Shown here: positions 43,042-53,076 of the stretch, in pieces
Position numbering within the stretch: position 1 is the first letter of the stretch
How the letters are laid out: each line of letters starts with the position of its first letter
Assembly: GCA_963786445.1 (NCBI GenBank)
Contig: CAWAZU010000032.1
Coordinates: 1-64,000 of the forward strand
Direction: 5' to 3'
DNA from: JAFKFJ01 sp963786445
GTDB taxonomy: Bacteria; Pseudomonadota; Alphaproteobacteria; Acetobacterales; Acetobacteraceae
Length of the DNA stretch: 64,000 nucleotides
Made by a program: the position numbers and the translations under genes
Notes under the pieces: generated by a model
Told to the model about the DNA's origin: nothing
The model's input: only the letters and a program-made list of their open reading frames with translations
Database searches by the model: none

Positions 43042-44238
43042 ATGATCTCCGCCCTGATGCCGACCTACAACCGCGCCGACCTCGCTTTCGAGCGGGGCGA
43101 GGGCGTCTGGCTGTACACGGTGGACGGGCGACGATTCCTCGATTTCGGGGCCGGCATCGCGACCTCCTCGCTCGGCCACAACCATCCCGGCCTGGTCGCC
43201 GCGATCGCCGAGCAGGCGGCGCGGGTGATCCACGTCTCCAACCTCTACCGCGTCCCGCAGGCCGAGCGGCTGGCGGCGCGGCTGGTGGCGGCGTCGTTCG
43301 CCGACACCGCGTTCTTCTGCAACTCCGGCGCCGAGGCGAACGAGGGGCTGGTCAAAATGATCCGCCGCGCCCAGCACGAGAGCGGCCACCCCGAACGCAG
43401 CCGCGTCATCTGCTTCGAGGGCGCGTTCCACGGCCGCACCCTGGCCATGCTGGCCGCCACCGGCAACCCGAAATACCTGAAAGGCTTCGAGCCGGCGGTG
43501 GACGGGTTCGACCACGTGCCGTTCAACAACCTCAACGCCTTGCGCGACGCCATCACGCCGCAGACCGCCGGCATCCTGGTCGAGCCGGTGCAGGGCGAGG
43601 GCGGCATCCGCCCCGCGCAGCTGCAATTCCTGCGCGACCTGCGCGCCACCTGCGACGAGTTCGGCCTGATCCTCGGCATGGACGAGATCCAGTCCGGCAT
43701 GGGGCGATCGGGCAAGTTGTTCGCGCATGAATGGGCCGGCATTGCGCCGGACGTGCTGTCGGTCGCCAAAGGGGTCGCCGGCGGCTTCCCGATGGGCGGC
43801 ATCCTGGCGCGCGAGCACGTGGCGCGCCACCTGACCGCCGGCACGCACGGCACCACCTTCGGCGGCAACCCGCTCGCCTGCGCCGCCGCCAATGCGGTGC
43901 TGGACGTGATCCTCGCCCCCGGCTTCCTCGACGATCTGGACCGCCGCGCGCGCGTGCTGTGGCACGGGCTGGAACGCCTCGCCGCCGACTTCCCCGACGT
44001 GTTCGAGGAGGTGCGCGGCGCCGGCCTGCTGGTCGGCCTGAAATGCGTGGTGCCGAACACCGAGGTGCAGGCGGCGTTCACCGCGGAGGGGCTGCTGTCG
44101 GTGATCGCCGGCGAGAACGTGGTGCGCCTCGCCCCGCCGCTGATCGTCGGCGACGCCGAGATCGACGAGGCGCTGGCGATGATGCGCAGCGGCGCGCGAC
44201 GCTGCCAGCCCGCGTCGGTGCGGGTCGCCGCGAAGTGA
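43042..44238 (+). CDS. argD: Acetylornithine aminotransferase
   Basis: PLP enzyme that converts N-acetylglutamate semialdehyde to N-acetylornithine; it may also serve lysine synthesis. The 398 residues have ALMPTYNRADLAFERGEGVWLYTVDGRRFLDFGAGIATSSLGHNHPGLVAAI, FCNSGAEANEGLVKMIRRAQHE, FHGRTLAMLAATGNPKY, the cofactor DEIQSGMGRSGKLFAHEWAGIAPDVLSVAKGVAGGFPMG with the PLP lysine, and GTHGTTFGGNPLACAAA. Overlaps argF by GTGA. Confidence 0.95.
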   Translation: MISALMPTYNRADLAFERGEGVWLYTVDGRRFLDFGAGIATSSLGHNHPGLVAAIAEQAARVIHVSNLYRVPQAERLAARLVAASFADTAFFCNSGAEANEGLVKMIRRAQHESGHPERSRVICFEGAFHGRTLAMLAATGNPKYLKGFEPAVDGFDHVPFNNLNALRDAITPQTAGILVEPVQGEGGIRPAQLQFLRDLRATCDEFGLILGMDEIQSGMGRSGKLFAHEWAGIAPDVLSVAKGVAGGFPMGGILAREHVARHLTAGTHGTTFGGNPLACAAANAVLDVILAPGFLDDLDRRARVLWHGLERLAADFPDVFEEVRGAGLLVGLKCVVPNTEVQAAFTAEGLLSVIAGENVVRLAPPLIVGDAEIDEALAMMRSGARRCQPASVRVAAK

Positions 44239-45152
44239 GACGCGCGGCGCCGCGCCACTTCCTCGAACTGCGCGACCACGACACCGCCACGCTGCGCCGC
44301 ATGCTCGACCTCGCCGCCGGATTCAAGTCCGGCGGCGAGACCGCGCGTCCGCTCGCCGGGCGAATGGTGGCGCTGATCTTCGAGAAGCCGTCCACGCGCA
44401 CGCGCGTGAGTTTCGAGGTCGGCGTGCGCCAGCTTGGCGGCGACGTGATCACGCTCTCCGGACGCGACATGCAGCTCGGCCGCGGCGAGACCATCGCCGA
44501 CACGGCGCGCGTGCTGTCGCGCTACGTCGATGCCATCATGCTGCGCACCGATGCGCCGGCGAAGCTGCGCGAGATGGCGGCGCACGCGACCGTGCCGGTG
44601 ATCAACGGGCTGACGGCGGAGAGCCATCCGTGCCAGCTGATGGCCGACGTGATGACGTTCGAGGAGCATCGCGGCCCGATCGCCGGGCAGACGATCGCCT
44701 GGTGCGGCGACGGCAACAACGTCGCGCGCACCTGGATCGAGGCGGCGGCGCGCTTCGGCTTCCGCCTGCGGCTCGCGGTCCCCGGCCCGTTGCGCCCGCC
44801 CGCGTCGCTGCTCGAATGGGCGCATGCCGAGGGAGCCGAGGTCAGCATCACCGACGATCCGCTCGCCGCGGCGCGCGGCGCGCGCGCCGTCGTCACCGAC
44901 ACCTGGGTCAGCATGACCGACGAGCCGAGCGCGAACCGGCACAATCTGCTGGCGCCGTATCGCGTGGATGCGGCGGTGATGGCGGCGGCGGCGGCGGATG
45001 CGATCTTCATGCACTGCCTGCCGGCGCATCGCGGCGAGGAAGTCACCGACGCCGTCATCGATTCGCCGGCCTCCGTCGTGTTCGACGAGGCGGAGAACCG
45101 GCTGCATGCGCAGAAGGGCGTGCTCGCCTGGGCGTTCGCGGCGGCGTCGTAG
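44235..45152 (+). CDS. argF: Ornithine carbamoyltransferase
   Basis: Makes citrulline from ornithine and carbamoyl phosphate. The 305 residues carry FEKPSTRTRVSFEVGVRQLGG (carbamoyl-phosphate site), the catalytic HPCQLMADVMTFEE, WCGDGNNVARTWIEAA, DTWVSM loop (the usual SMG reads SMT here), and FMHCLPAHRGEEVTDAVID. GTG start at 44235 overlaps the argD stop. Confidence 0.95.
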   Translation: MRRAAPRHFLELRDHDTATLRRMLDLAAGFKSGGETARPLAGRMVALIFEKPSTRTRVSFEVGVRQLGGDVITLSGRDMQLGRGETIADTARVLSRYVDAIMLRTDAPAKLREMAAHATVPVINGLTAESHPCQLMADVMTFEEHRGPIAGQTIAWCGDGNNVARTWIEAAARFGFRLRLAVPGPLRPPASLLEWAHAEGAEVSITDDPLAAARGARAVVTDTWVSMTDEPSANRHNLLAPYRVDAAVMAAAAADAIFMHCLPAHRGEEVTDAVIDSPASVVFDEAENRLHAQKGVLAWAFAAAS

Positions 45153-45159
45153 CCTCCGG

Positions 45160-47271
45160 ATGGCGGCGCGACATTTCGCCAGCCTCGACTGCCTGCTGGC
45201 GCCGTCGTCGGTTGCGGTGATCGGCGCTTCGGCCGATCCGTTGCGCATCGGCGGGCGGCCGATCGCGACCATGCTCGCGCGCGGCTTCGCCGGCCGCATC
45301 CTGCCGGTCAACCCGAAGCGGGCGGAGGTGCAGGGGCTGCGCGCGTGGCCGTCGGTCGCCGCGCTGCCCGAGGTGCCGGAGGCGGCGATCGTGGCGGTGC
45401 CGGGCGAAGCGGCGGTCGCTGCGGTCGGCGAGCTGGCCCGCGCCGGCGCCAAAGCGGCGATCGTGTTCACCGCCGGGTTTGCCGAAGTGGACGCGGCGGG
45501 CGCGGCATTGCAGGCGCGCATGGCGGCCGACGCGGCCGCGCACGGGATGCGGCTGCTCGGGCCGAACTGCCTCGGCCTGTTCAACGCGCGCATCGGTTTC
45601 TTCCCGATCTTCTCATCGTCGCTGGAAGGCGGCTGGCCGCTGGAGGGGCGCATCGGCATCGCCAGCCAGTCCGGCGCCTACGGCACGCATCTGTTCGCCG
45701 CGGCGCGCGACCGGCGACTGGGCACGCCGATCTGCGTCACCACCGGCAACGAAGCCGATGTCGCGCTGGCCGACGTGATCGGCTGGCTCGCCGAGGACGC
45801 AGACACCGACGTGATCGCCGCCTATGCCGAGGGCATCCGCGGCGCGGACAGTTTCTTGCGCGCGCTGGAAACCGCACGGCTGGCGAAGAAGCCGATCGTG
45901 CTGATGAAGGTGGGGCGCAGTGCCACGGGTGCCGCCGCGGCGCGCAGCCACACCGCCGCGATCGCCGGCGACGATGCGGTGACCGACGCGGTGCTGGCCG
46001 AGTTCGGCGTGGTGCGCGCGCGCACGACCGACGAACTGCTCGACATCGTGCAGACCGCGACGCGGCGCATCTATCCTGCGCGCAACACGCTCGGCGTCAT
46101 CACCATCTCCGGCGGCGGCGGCGTGCTGATCGCCGACGCCGCCGCCGAGGCCGGGCTGGCGATGCCGCCGATGCCGGAGGCGACGCAGGCGCGGCTGCGC
46201 GAGCGGCTGCCGTTCTGCGCGCCGCGCAACCCGGTGGACTGCACCGCGCAGGCGTTCAACGACATGTCGCTGATCGGCATTTTTACCGACGCGATGGTGG
46301 CGGAGGGCGGCTACACGTCGGTGCTGGCGTTTTTCAGCCAGACCGGCGGCGCCGCCTCGATCGCACCGGGATTGCGCGCGCAGCTTGGCGCGACGATGGC
46401 GCGGCATCCCGACCGGCTGTACGCGCTCTCCGTGCTCGCATCGCCCGAGCGCGTGCGGGACTACGAGGCCGATGGCTGCGTGGTGTTCGAGGACCCGACA
46501 CGCGCCGTCGTTGCGCTGCATGCGATGGGACTTTTCGGCGCAGCGTTCGCGCGCCCGCCCTTCGCCGCGCCGCCGGTAGTGCCGCACGTCGCGCTGCCCG
46601 CCGCATCGCCCGACGAAGCCGCGGCAAAGCGCCTGCTGGCGACTGCGGGAATCGCCGCGGTGCCGGAGCGCGTCTGCACGACCGCGGACGAGGCCGTGGC
46701 CGCGGCGGCGGAACTGGGCTGGCCCGTGGTGCTGAAAATCGCATCGCCCGACATCCTGCACAAATCGGACATCGGCGGCGTGCTGCTGGACATCGGCGAC
46801 GCGACGGCGGTGCGTGACGGCTTCGCGACGCTGCTCGCGCGTGCCCGCGCGCAGGCACCGGCAGCGCGGATCGCCGGCGTGCTGGTGGCACGACAGCTCA
46901 AGGGCGGGGTGGAGTGCATCCTCGGCGTCAAGCGCGATCCGGTGTTCGGACCGGTGGCGCTGTTCGGCCTCGGCGGCGTGTTCGTGGAAGTGCTGCGCGA
47001 CGTGGTGCTGCGCCGCTGCCCGTTCGGCGAGGACGAGGCGGCGCGCATGATCCGCGCCATTCGCGGCGCGCCGTTGCTGTTCGGCGCGCGCGGGCGGCGC
47101 CCGGCCGATGTCGCGGCACTGGCCAAGATGCTCGCACGGCTCTCGGTGTTCGCCGTGCAGGCGGGGCCGCTGCTGCGCGCGGTCGATCTGAACCCGGTGC
47201 TGGCGCTGCCGGAAGGGCAAGGCGCGTGGTGCGCCGATGCCGTCATCGAGGTGGAGGAGGCAACCGCATGA
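45160..47271 (+). CDS. ADP-forming acyl-CoA synthetase family protein
   Basis: A 703-residue fusion like acetate-CoA ligase (ADP-forming)/acyl-CoA synthetases: CoA-binding domain (VAVIGASADPLRIGGRPIATMLARGFAGRILPVNPKR, to about 130), ligase-CoA domain with the phospho-His loop ARSHTAAIAGDD near 270, GGGGVLIADAAAEAGL, and a C-terminal ATP-grasp domain (AAAKRLLATAGI, VVLKIASPDILHKSDIGGV, FGPVALFGLGGVFVEVLRDVVLRRCPFGEDEA). Acyl substrate unknown. Coupled by ATGA to maoC. Confidence 0.88.
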   Translation: MAARHFASLDCLLAPSSVAVIGASADPLRIGGRPIATMLARGFAGRILPVNPKRAEVQGLRAWPSVAALPEVPEAAIVAVPGEAAVAAVGELARAGAKAAIVFTAGFAEVDAAGAALQARMAADAAAHGMRLLGPNCLGLFNARIGFFPIFSSSLEGGWPLEGRIGIASQSGAYGTHLFAAARDRRLGTPICVTTGNEADVALADVIGWLAEDADTDVIAAYAEGIRGADSFLRALETARLAKKPIVLMKVGRSATGAAAARSHTAAIAGDDAVTDAVLAEFGVVRARTTDELLDIVQTATRRIYPARNTLGVITISGGGGVLIADAAAEAGLAMPPMPEATQARLRERLPFCAPRNPVDCTAQAFNDMSLIGIFTDAMVAEGGYTSVLAFFSQTGGAASIAPGLRAQLGATMARHPDRLYALSVLASPERVRDYEADGCVVFEDPTRAVVALHAMGLFGAAFARPPFAAPPVVPHVALPAASPDEAAAKRLLATAGIAAVPERVCTTADEAVAAAAELGWPVVLKIASPDILHKSDIGGVLLDIGDATAVRDGFATLLARARAQAPAARIAGVLVARQLKGGVECILGVKRDPVFGPVALFGLGGVFVEVLRDVVLRRCPFGEDEAARMIRAIRGAPLLFGARGRRPADVAALAKMLARLSVFAVQAGPLLRAVDLNPVLALPEGQGAWCADAVIEVEEATA

Positions 47272-47723
47272 CCGAAGTCGAAACGCCCGCCGACATGGAC
47301 GCGCTGGTCGGAAACACACTCGGCGTGAGCGACTGGCTCGCCGTCACGCAGGAGATGATCGACCTGTTCGCCGATGCGACCGGCGACCATCAATGGATTC
47401 ACGTCGATCGCGCGCGGGCGGCGCGCGAGATGCCGGGCGGAAAGACGATCGCGCACGGGTTCCTGACGCTGTCGCTGCTGCCGCGGCTGTCGCAGGGCAT
47501 CTACCGCATCCGCAACCGCTCGCGCGCCATCAACTACGGCTCCAACCGGGTGCGCTTCACGCATCCGGTCGCCGCGGGGTCGCGCATCCGGCTGCATCTG
47601 ACGCTGAAGGCGACGGAGAAGATCGAGGGCGGGCGGCGGCTGATCACCGAGAACACGGTGGAGATCGAAGGCGAGGCGCGGCCGGCGCTGGTGGCGGAGA
47701 CGATCTCGCTCGCGTTCGACTGA
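47268..47723 (+). CDS. MaoC-family (R)-hydratase
   Basis: Hotdog-fold dehydratase of 151 residues that likely hydrates an enoyl-CoA. Catalytic pair in LFADATGDHQWIHVDRARA (Asp and His), then GKTIAHGFLTLSLLPRLSQGIYRI and NYGSNRVRFTHPVAAGSRIRL. Its coupling to the acyl-CoA synthetase suggests activation of an acid followed by hydration of its CoA ester. Confidence 0.88.
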   Translation: MTEVETPADMDALVGNTLGVSDWLAVTQEMIDLFADATGDHQWIHVDRARAAREMPGGKTIAHGFLTLSLLPRLSQGIYRIRNRSRAINYGSNRVRFTHPVAAGSRIRLHLTLKATEKIEGGRRLITENTVEIEGEARPALVAETISLAFD

Positions 47724-47733
47724 CGGCGTCGCG

Positions 47734-48498
47734 TCAGCTTCGCTGGTGCGCGCGGTATTCGCGCCGCACGATCTCCAGCAGTTCCTCGGTCGAGGTCTCC
47801 TTCGCGCGGCTGGCGAACGTGACCTCGCCGTGCTGCAGCAGGATCACGCGGTCGCAGATTTCCAGCACCTGCGCGTAGTTGTGCGCGATGATGATCATCG
47901 AGATGCCGCCGCGCCGCTTCAGCCGGTCGAGCAGGTCGATGATGAGCCCGGATTCGCGCGCGCCCATCGCCGCCAGCGGCTCGTCCAGCAGCAGGATCTT
48001 TGCATTGGAATAGACCGCGCGCGCCACTGCCACCGCCTGCCGCTGTCCGCCGGACAGCATCGCCACCTCTTCGTCCACCGAGGGGACGTTGACGCCGATA
48101 TCGGCCAGCGCCTCGGCGGCGCGGCGGCGCATCTCGCGATGATCGACCAGCGGCAGGAACCGATGCCGCGGCTCGCGGTTGAGGAACATGTTGTGATACA
48201 CGCTCAGCGTGTTGATGAGTGCCAGATCCTGATAGACGCACTCGATGCCGAGCGAGCGCGCATGATCGACCGAGCGCAGCGCCACCTCCTTGCCGTCCAG
48301 CAGCAGCCGCCCGGAGGACTGTTCGTGGTAGCCGGTGAGGATTTTGATCAGCGTCGATTTGCCGGCACCGTTGTCGCCGAGGATGCCCAGCCGTTCGCCT
48401 GCCTCCAGATGCAGCGACACGCCGTTCAGCGCGATGATGGTGCCGAACCGCTTGACGATGTTCTCGGCCTGCAGGACGGTTTTTGTCTGCTCGCTCAT
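47734..48498 (-). CDS. CUT2 sugar ABC transporter ATP-binding protein (system A)
   Basis: Single-domain nucleotide-binding protein of 254 residues: Walker A LGDNGAGKSTLIKILTGY, Q-loop VYQDLALINTLSVYHNMFLNRE, signature LSGGQRQAVAVARAV, Walker B ILLLDEPLAAMGARES and IIIAHNYAQVLEICDRVILLQHGE. Powers the permease next to it. The single-domain form and the SBP-permease-ATPase order match FrcBCA-type importers. Overlaps the permease by ATGA. Confidence 0.92.
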   Translation of the reverse strand: MSEQTKTVLQAENIVKRFGTIIALNGVSLHLEAGERLGILGDNGAGKSTLIKILTGYHEQSSGRLLLDGKEVALRSVDHARSLGIECVYQDLALINTLSVYHNMFLNREPRHRFLPLVDHREMRRRAAEALADIGVNVPSVDEEVAMLSGGQRQAVAVARAVYSNAKILLLDEPLAAMGARESGLIIDLLDRLKRRGGISMIIIAHNYAQVLEICDRVILLQHGEVTFASRAKETSTEELLEIVRREYRAHQRS

Positions 48499-49517
48499 GC
48501 GCGCCCGCCGATCAGGCGCAGGCGCGCGAGCCGCACATTGGCGACCATCGCGATCAGGATCGCCGCGCCGATGATGAGGTCGAAGGTGAAGGCGTTGATG
48601 CCCTGGAGCGTAAAGCCGTCGCGCAGCACCGCCAGCACGATCGCGCCGACGAGGCCGCCCAGGATCGTGCCCGAGCCGCCGGCGAGCGAGGTGCCGCCGA
48701 TCACGCCCGCGGCGACGGCGAGGAACATGTATTCCGTGCCGCCCGCCAGCGGATCGGTGGAGGCGATGCGGAACGCTTCGAGGATGCCGGTCAGGCCGCC
48801 GAACACGCTGGTAAGGACGAAATTGCCGATGCGGATGCGGCCGACATTGATTCCGGCCTCGCTGGCGCCGATGGCGTTGCCGCCGACCGCGATCGTGTGC
48901 AGGCCCCAGCGGGTGTTGCGCAGCACGACGTGCATCAGCGCGACGATGGCGAGCGCCCAGATGATCTCGGCATAGCCGACGCCCCCCATGATCGCCGTCA
49001 CCACCGGCCCGCCCGGCGTGTTGACCGGAAAGCCGCGCGAGATGGTCAGCGTCAGCCCGTTCAAAATGAACAGCGACCCGAGCGTGGTGACGAAGGACGG
49101 CACGTTCAGCAGCACGGTGATGCAGCCGTTGAACAGCCCCACCAGCGCCGAGACGATCAGCGCCGCCACGATCGCCAGACCCAGCGGCACGCCGGCATGG
49201 TTGGCGAAATACATGATGAACGGCGCCAGCGCGAACACCTGCCCCACCGACAGGTCGATCTCGCCGCAGATCAGCAGCATGATCTCGCCGCAGGCGATGA
49301 TCACCCACGGCGCCACGAACTGCGACAGCGTCTGCAAATTGTCGTTGCTGAGGAAATTGTCGTTGCTGACCTCGAAGTAGACGACGAGCAGCACCGCCAC
49401 CACGATGATGCTCGCCTCGCGCCAGCGCAGGAAGGTGCGCAGCGCCCCCCTCCGCCGCGCCGCGTCGGGCGCGCCGGAGGGGGCGGTGGCCGCGCGCGGC
49501 GCTGTGTCGTCGGCCAC
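48495..49517 (-). CDS. CUT2 sugar ABC transporter permease (system A)
   Basis: Inner-membrane channel of 340 residues with a basic N-terminal cytoplasmic tail, about eight to ten hydrophobic helices, and RbsC-type motifs: ICGEIDLSVGQVFALAPF, LGSLFILNGLTLTISRGFP, TRWGLHTIAVGGNAIGASEAGINVGR and GTSLAGGSGTILGGLVGAIVLAVLRDGFTLQGI. Lies between its SBP and ATPase. Confidence 0.92.
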   Translation of the reverse strand: MADDTAPRAATAPSGAPDAARRRGALRTFLRWREASIIVVAVLLVVYFEVSNDNFLSNDNLQTLSQFVAPWVIIACGEIMLLICGEIDLSVGQVFALAPFIMYFANHAGVPLGLAIVAALIVSALVGLFNGCITVLLNVPSFVTTLGSLFILNGLTLTISRGFPVNTPGGPVVTAIMGGVGYAEIIWALAIVALMHVVLRNTRWGLHTIAVGGNAIGASEAGINVGRIRIGNFVLTSVFGGLTGILEAFRIASTDPLAGGTEYMFLAVAAGVIGGTSLAGGSGTILGGLVGAIVLAVLRDGFTLQGINAFTFDLIIGAAILIAMVANVRLARLRLIGGRA

Positions 49518-49529
49518 GGTGCGCCGGTG

Positions 49530-50615
49530 CTAGCCGATCGGGCCGGTGTGCGGCACGATCTTCTGCTGGTCGGACCCGCCCTCGTAGCGCGTCTCGGTCG
49601 TCAGGAACGGTTTCACGTTGCCCTTGGTGATGAAGCTGAGGCCGGTGTCGATGTCGGCGGCGCCGACCAGCCCGCCCGACGCCTTCCACATGAACATCTC
49701 CATCACCGTGTAGAAGCCTTGCAGATAGGGCTGCTGGTCGATGGTGAATTCCAGGTCGCCGCTGTCGATGGCGGTGAGCGTCTTCGGGATCAGGTCGAAG
49801 CCGCCGGCGACGATGCCCTTCTTGCGCAGGCCGAACTGCTGCATCACCTCGCCGAGCACCCAGTTGCTGCCATCGACGGTGAACATGCCCTTGACGTCCT
49901 TGTGGCCGAGATAATAGGCGCGCATGGACGCCAGTTCCTCGTTGGTGGTCGCCCCCGTCGCGACCTCCGACGCCTCGATCTTGGGATTGAATTTCTTGAT
50001 CGCGGCCAGCGCGCCGTCGAGCCGCGGCTGGATGTTGAGCTGACCCGGCGTGGCGATGAACATGGCGACCGGGCCGGACTCGACGAGGTGCGAAATGCGC
50101 TGCCCCTCCAGATAGCCCGCCTGGTAGAGATCCTGCCCGATATAGGCGAGCCGCTTGTTGCCGGAATCGAGCGGCGCGTCGGCGTTGTAGGCGAACACCG
50201 GAATGCCGGCCGCGAGCGCCCGCTCGGTCGGCGCGTTGAACGCTTTCGGATCGACCAGGCAGGTCGCGATGCCGTCGGCCTTGCCGGAGATCGCGATATT
50301 CATCGCGTTCACCATCTCGGCGGCGTTGGAGACCTCCGATCCGGTCCACTGGTAGGTGCAGCCGAGGAACGCGCACGCATCGGCGATGCCGTACTGCGTG
50401 GGCACGAAGAACGGATTGGTGGTGACATGGTTGACAAACACGAACTTCCAGCGCGGGTGCGCGGGATACGGCCCAGTGTCGGCGGCCTTCGCGACCTGCG
50501 TGGCGGCGGCGAGCAGTGCCGCCGCCGAGGCGGCGGTCGCACCATGCAGGATTGCGCGCCGCTTCAGGCGGTTGGCATGCGGATCGGCGGCCGTGTCATC
50601 GGTGCTTCTGCTCAT
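49530..50615 (-). CDS. CUT2 sugar-binding protein (system A)
   Basis: Periplasmic binding protein of 361 residues, type-1 fold. A likely Tat-type leader (LKRRAILHGATAASAAALLAAATQVAKA) precedes WKFVFVNHVTTNPFFVPTQYGIADACAFLGC and TDGI-like sugar-contact strands. GIPVFAYNADAPLDSGNKRLAYIGQDLYQAGYLEG and GMFTVDGSNWVLGEVMQQFG follow. AAGGAGG lies just before ATG 50615. First gene of system A, divergent from system B. Sugar unknown. Confidence 0.9.
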   Translation of the reverse strand: MSRSTDDTAADPHANRLKRRAILHGATAASAAALLAAATQVAKAADTGPYPAHPRWKFVFVNHVTTNPFFVPTQYGIADACAFLGCTYQWTGSEVSNAAEMVNAMNIAISGKADGIATCLVDPKAFNAPTERALAAGIPVFAYNADAPLDSGNKRLAYIGQDLYQAGYLEGQRISHLVESGPVAMFIATPGQLNIQPRLDGALAAIKKFNPKIEASEVATGATTNEELASMRAYYLGHKDVKGMFTVDGSNWVLGEVMQQFGLRKKGIVAGGFDLIPKTLTAIDSGDLEFTIDQQPYLQGFYTVMEMFMWKASGGLVGAADIDTGLSFITKGNVKPFLTTETRYEGGSDQQKIVPHTGPIG

Positions 50616-50887
50616 CGACGTTTCCTCCTTGGTGGCAAGTTTCTAGATTGATTGGCGGGCAGCATACCGCCTGACGCGGTGATTCATAGTACCCCGCCGC
50701 GGGTTCAACCCACATTACGCAAAACGGCGCGGAGATGAACCGGCATGCGGCGGGCGCGGGGGAAGACATTACGTTGAGCCAACCGGGACGCTAAATTTCG
50801 GTCATTCGTGAGCGGCCCGACTCGGAACACGGTCTGGTGAGGAGCCTGTCCGACGGCGGCGCGTTGCGGACGCCGGCGTCGAGGCGT
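50616..50887. promoter_or_regulatory. Divergent control region between systems A and B
   Basis: A 272-base gap with the only promoter space for two operons. It holds a short hairpin ACCGC-CTGAC-GCGGT at 50666-50680 and AT-richer patches near 50641 and 50790. I see no clear LacI-type operator, and no regulator gene lies nearby. Confidence 0.4.
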
Positions 50888-51994
50888 ATGCAATTGCGCC
50901 AAGGGAAGACACGGACAGCAGCAACGCGGGACGGATTGGTGGCCGAGCAACAGCCCGTCGAAACCGCGAGCCAGGTCTCGGCGCAGCCCGCGACGGCGTC
51001 GGCGCCGGTCGCGCCTGTGGTGCTGCGCGTCCTCTCGGAACTCGTGCTGGTGCCGTGGGCCGGCGTGCTGGTCGGGCTGGTGGTGGTGGCGGCGATCGTC
51101 GCGCTGATATCGCCGTATTTCCTCACCGTCAGCAACATCCTCGGCAATGTCGCCCTGTATTTCTCGTGGTTCGCCATCGCCGGCTTCGGCGAGGCGCTGG
51201 TGATGATCGGTGGCGGCCTCGACCTGTCGGTCGGCTCGGTGATGGGGCTGAGCGGCATGGCGGTTGCCCTCGTGTTGTCGGCCGGTGCGCCGCTGTGGCT
51301 GTCGCTGCTCGCCGGCCTGCTCACCGGCGCGGTCGCCGGCGCGATCAACGGCCTCGCGGTGACCCGGCTCGGCCTCAATGCGTTCATCGCCACGCTGGCG
51401 ACGCTCGGCGTGTTCCGTGGCATCGCCTATGGCGCCGTGCAGGGGCTTGCGGTCACGCCGCCGGACAATCCGGCCGGCACCGCGTTCTCGGTGCTCGGCA
51501 GTGCCACGATCGCGAGCGTGCCGATCCCCGTGGCGGTGATGATCGTGCTCGCGATCATCACGCTGGTGCTGCTCAACAACACGCCGCTGGGGCGGCACAT
51601 CTATGCCCTCGGCGGCAACGAGTTGGCGACGCGGCTGCTCGGACTGAACGTCAAGCGGCTGCAGATGCTGCTCTACACGCTGTCCGGCGTCACGGCGGCG
51701 ATCGGCGGCGTGCTGCTGACCGCGCGCGCCGGCACCGCGCTGCCGGACGCGGCGGAGGGCTACGAGCTGCAGGTGATCGCCGGCGTCATCATCGGCGGCG
51801 TCAGCCTGGCCGGCGGGCGCGGCACCATTCCCGGCGTGCTGATCGGCGCGGCGCTGCTCGGCGTCATCAACAACGGCATCGTGCTTGCCGGCCTGGCCGG
51901 CTACTGGCAGCAACTCATCACCGGCCTGGTGATCGCAGCGGCGGCGGCGCTGGACGTGCTGCGCCAGCGGCTGAGCTATCTTCGCGCTGCCTGA
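50888..51994 (+). CDS. CUT2 sugar ABC transporter permease (system B)
   Basis: Permease of about 368 residues, with 8-10 hydrophobic helices and RbsC-type motifs MIGGGLDLSVGSVMGLSGMAV, LGLNAFIATLATLGVFRGIAYG, TPLGRHIYALGGNELATRLLGLNVKRLQM and GGVSLAGGRGTIPGVLIGAALLGVINNGI. The start is uncertain: ATGs at 50837 and 50888, and TTG/GTG near 50936-50939, are all in frame; the first conserved residues come after 51000. First gene of system B. Confidence 0.88.
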   Translation: MQLRQGKTRTAATRDGLVAEQQPVETASQVSAQPATASAPVAPVVLRVLSELVLVPWAGVLVGLVVVAAIVALISPYFLTVSNILGNVALYFSWFAIAGFGEALVMIGGGLDLSVGSVMGLSGMAVALVLSAGAPLWLSLLAGLLTGAVAGAINGLAVTRLGLNAFIATLATLGVFRGIAYGAVQGLAVTPPDNPAGTAFSVLGSATIASVPIPVAVMIVLAIITLVLLNNTPLGRHIYALGGNELATRLLGLNVKRLQMLLYTLSGVTAAIGGVLLTARAGTALPDAAEGYELQVIAGVIIGGVSLAGGRGTIPGVLIGAALLGVINNGIVLAGLAGYWQQLITGLVIAAAAALDVLRQRLSYLRAA

Positions 51995-52035
51995 CTGCGG
52001 ACGCAAACGACAACCCGCAAGGAGGAGACACCGAC

Positions 52036-53071
52036 ATGAGCGAGATCACGATAGCCCGGCGGAGGCTGCTGCAGGCCGGCGCCGGACTGGTCGCCGGCGC
52101 CGGCGCGCTGGCGCGGCCCTACGTGGCGCGTGCGGCGAAGAAATACACCGTCGCGGTGATCCCGAAAGCGCTCGACAATCCGGTTTTCTACTACGCACAT
52201 TACGGCGCCGACAAGCGCGCGGCCGAGCTCGGCGACACCGAGGTGATCTGGACCGCCTCCACCACGTCGGATGCGAATGTCGAGGCGCAGGTGCTGGCCG
52301 GGCTGGTGTCGCGGCACGTCAGTGCGATGGCGGTGGATGCGAATGCGGCGGAGCCGCTGGTCGGCCCGATCGCCAACGCGGTCGCCGGCAAGGTCACCGT
52401 GATCACCTGGGATTCCGACGTGCCCAACTCCAAGCGCCGGCTGTTCTACGGCGTGGACAGCTACAAGATGGGCCAGGCGCTCGGCGAGCAGACGGTAAAA
52501 TTCATGGGCGAGCAGGGCACCGTCATCCTGGTCAGCGGCGGGCCGGGTGCCACCAACCTGAACGCGCGGCTCAAGGGCGCCACCGACTACCTGAAGAAAT
52601 ATCCGGGCATCAAGACGCTGGGCCCGTTCTTCCACAACGACGATCTGGTGAAGGCGCAGGAGCTGACCAACAACCTGCTGGTCTCGCATCCCGATGCCGG
52701 CGCGCTGCTGATCGTCGCCGGCGTGCCGTTCTTCGGAAAAATGAGCGCGCTGCCGCAGGTGATCAAGAACAAGGGCAAGGTGAAGATCATCTCCACCGAC
52801 GTGCTGGCGCCCGAGCTGCCGTTCGTCGCCGACGGCTATGGTGCAGGCGCTGGTCGGGCAGGACTACTGGGGCTGGGGCTACCAGTCGGTCAGCATCATC
52901 CACGACCTGCTCGCCGACGCGAAATGCTCCTTCCCCGAACTGGTGCCGCAGGCGATGCCGGTGGTGACCGGGGATAACGTCAAGGAGTGGATCGCCAAGT
53001 GGAACAACGCGAAGACGCCGGAGGGCGCCGCCGAGGCGTTCAAGGAGGCGCCGATCGGCTGCATGAGCTGA
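52036..53071 (+). CDS. CUT2 sugar-binding protein (system B, frameshifted)
   Basis: Periplasmic binding protein, type-1 fold, 344 residues when corrected. Signal peptide with twin arginine (ARRRLLQAGAGLVAGAGALARPYVARA), then KKYTVAVIPKALDNPVFYYAHYGADKRAAELG and VTVITWDSDVPNSKRRLFYGVDSYKMGQALGEQ. An extra T near 52837 breaks the frame between LPFVADG and MVQALVGQDYWGWGY, after which the usual C-terminus resumes. AAGGAGGAG precedes ATG 52036. Confidence 0.86.
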
Positions 53072-53076
53072 CCACG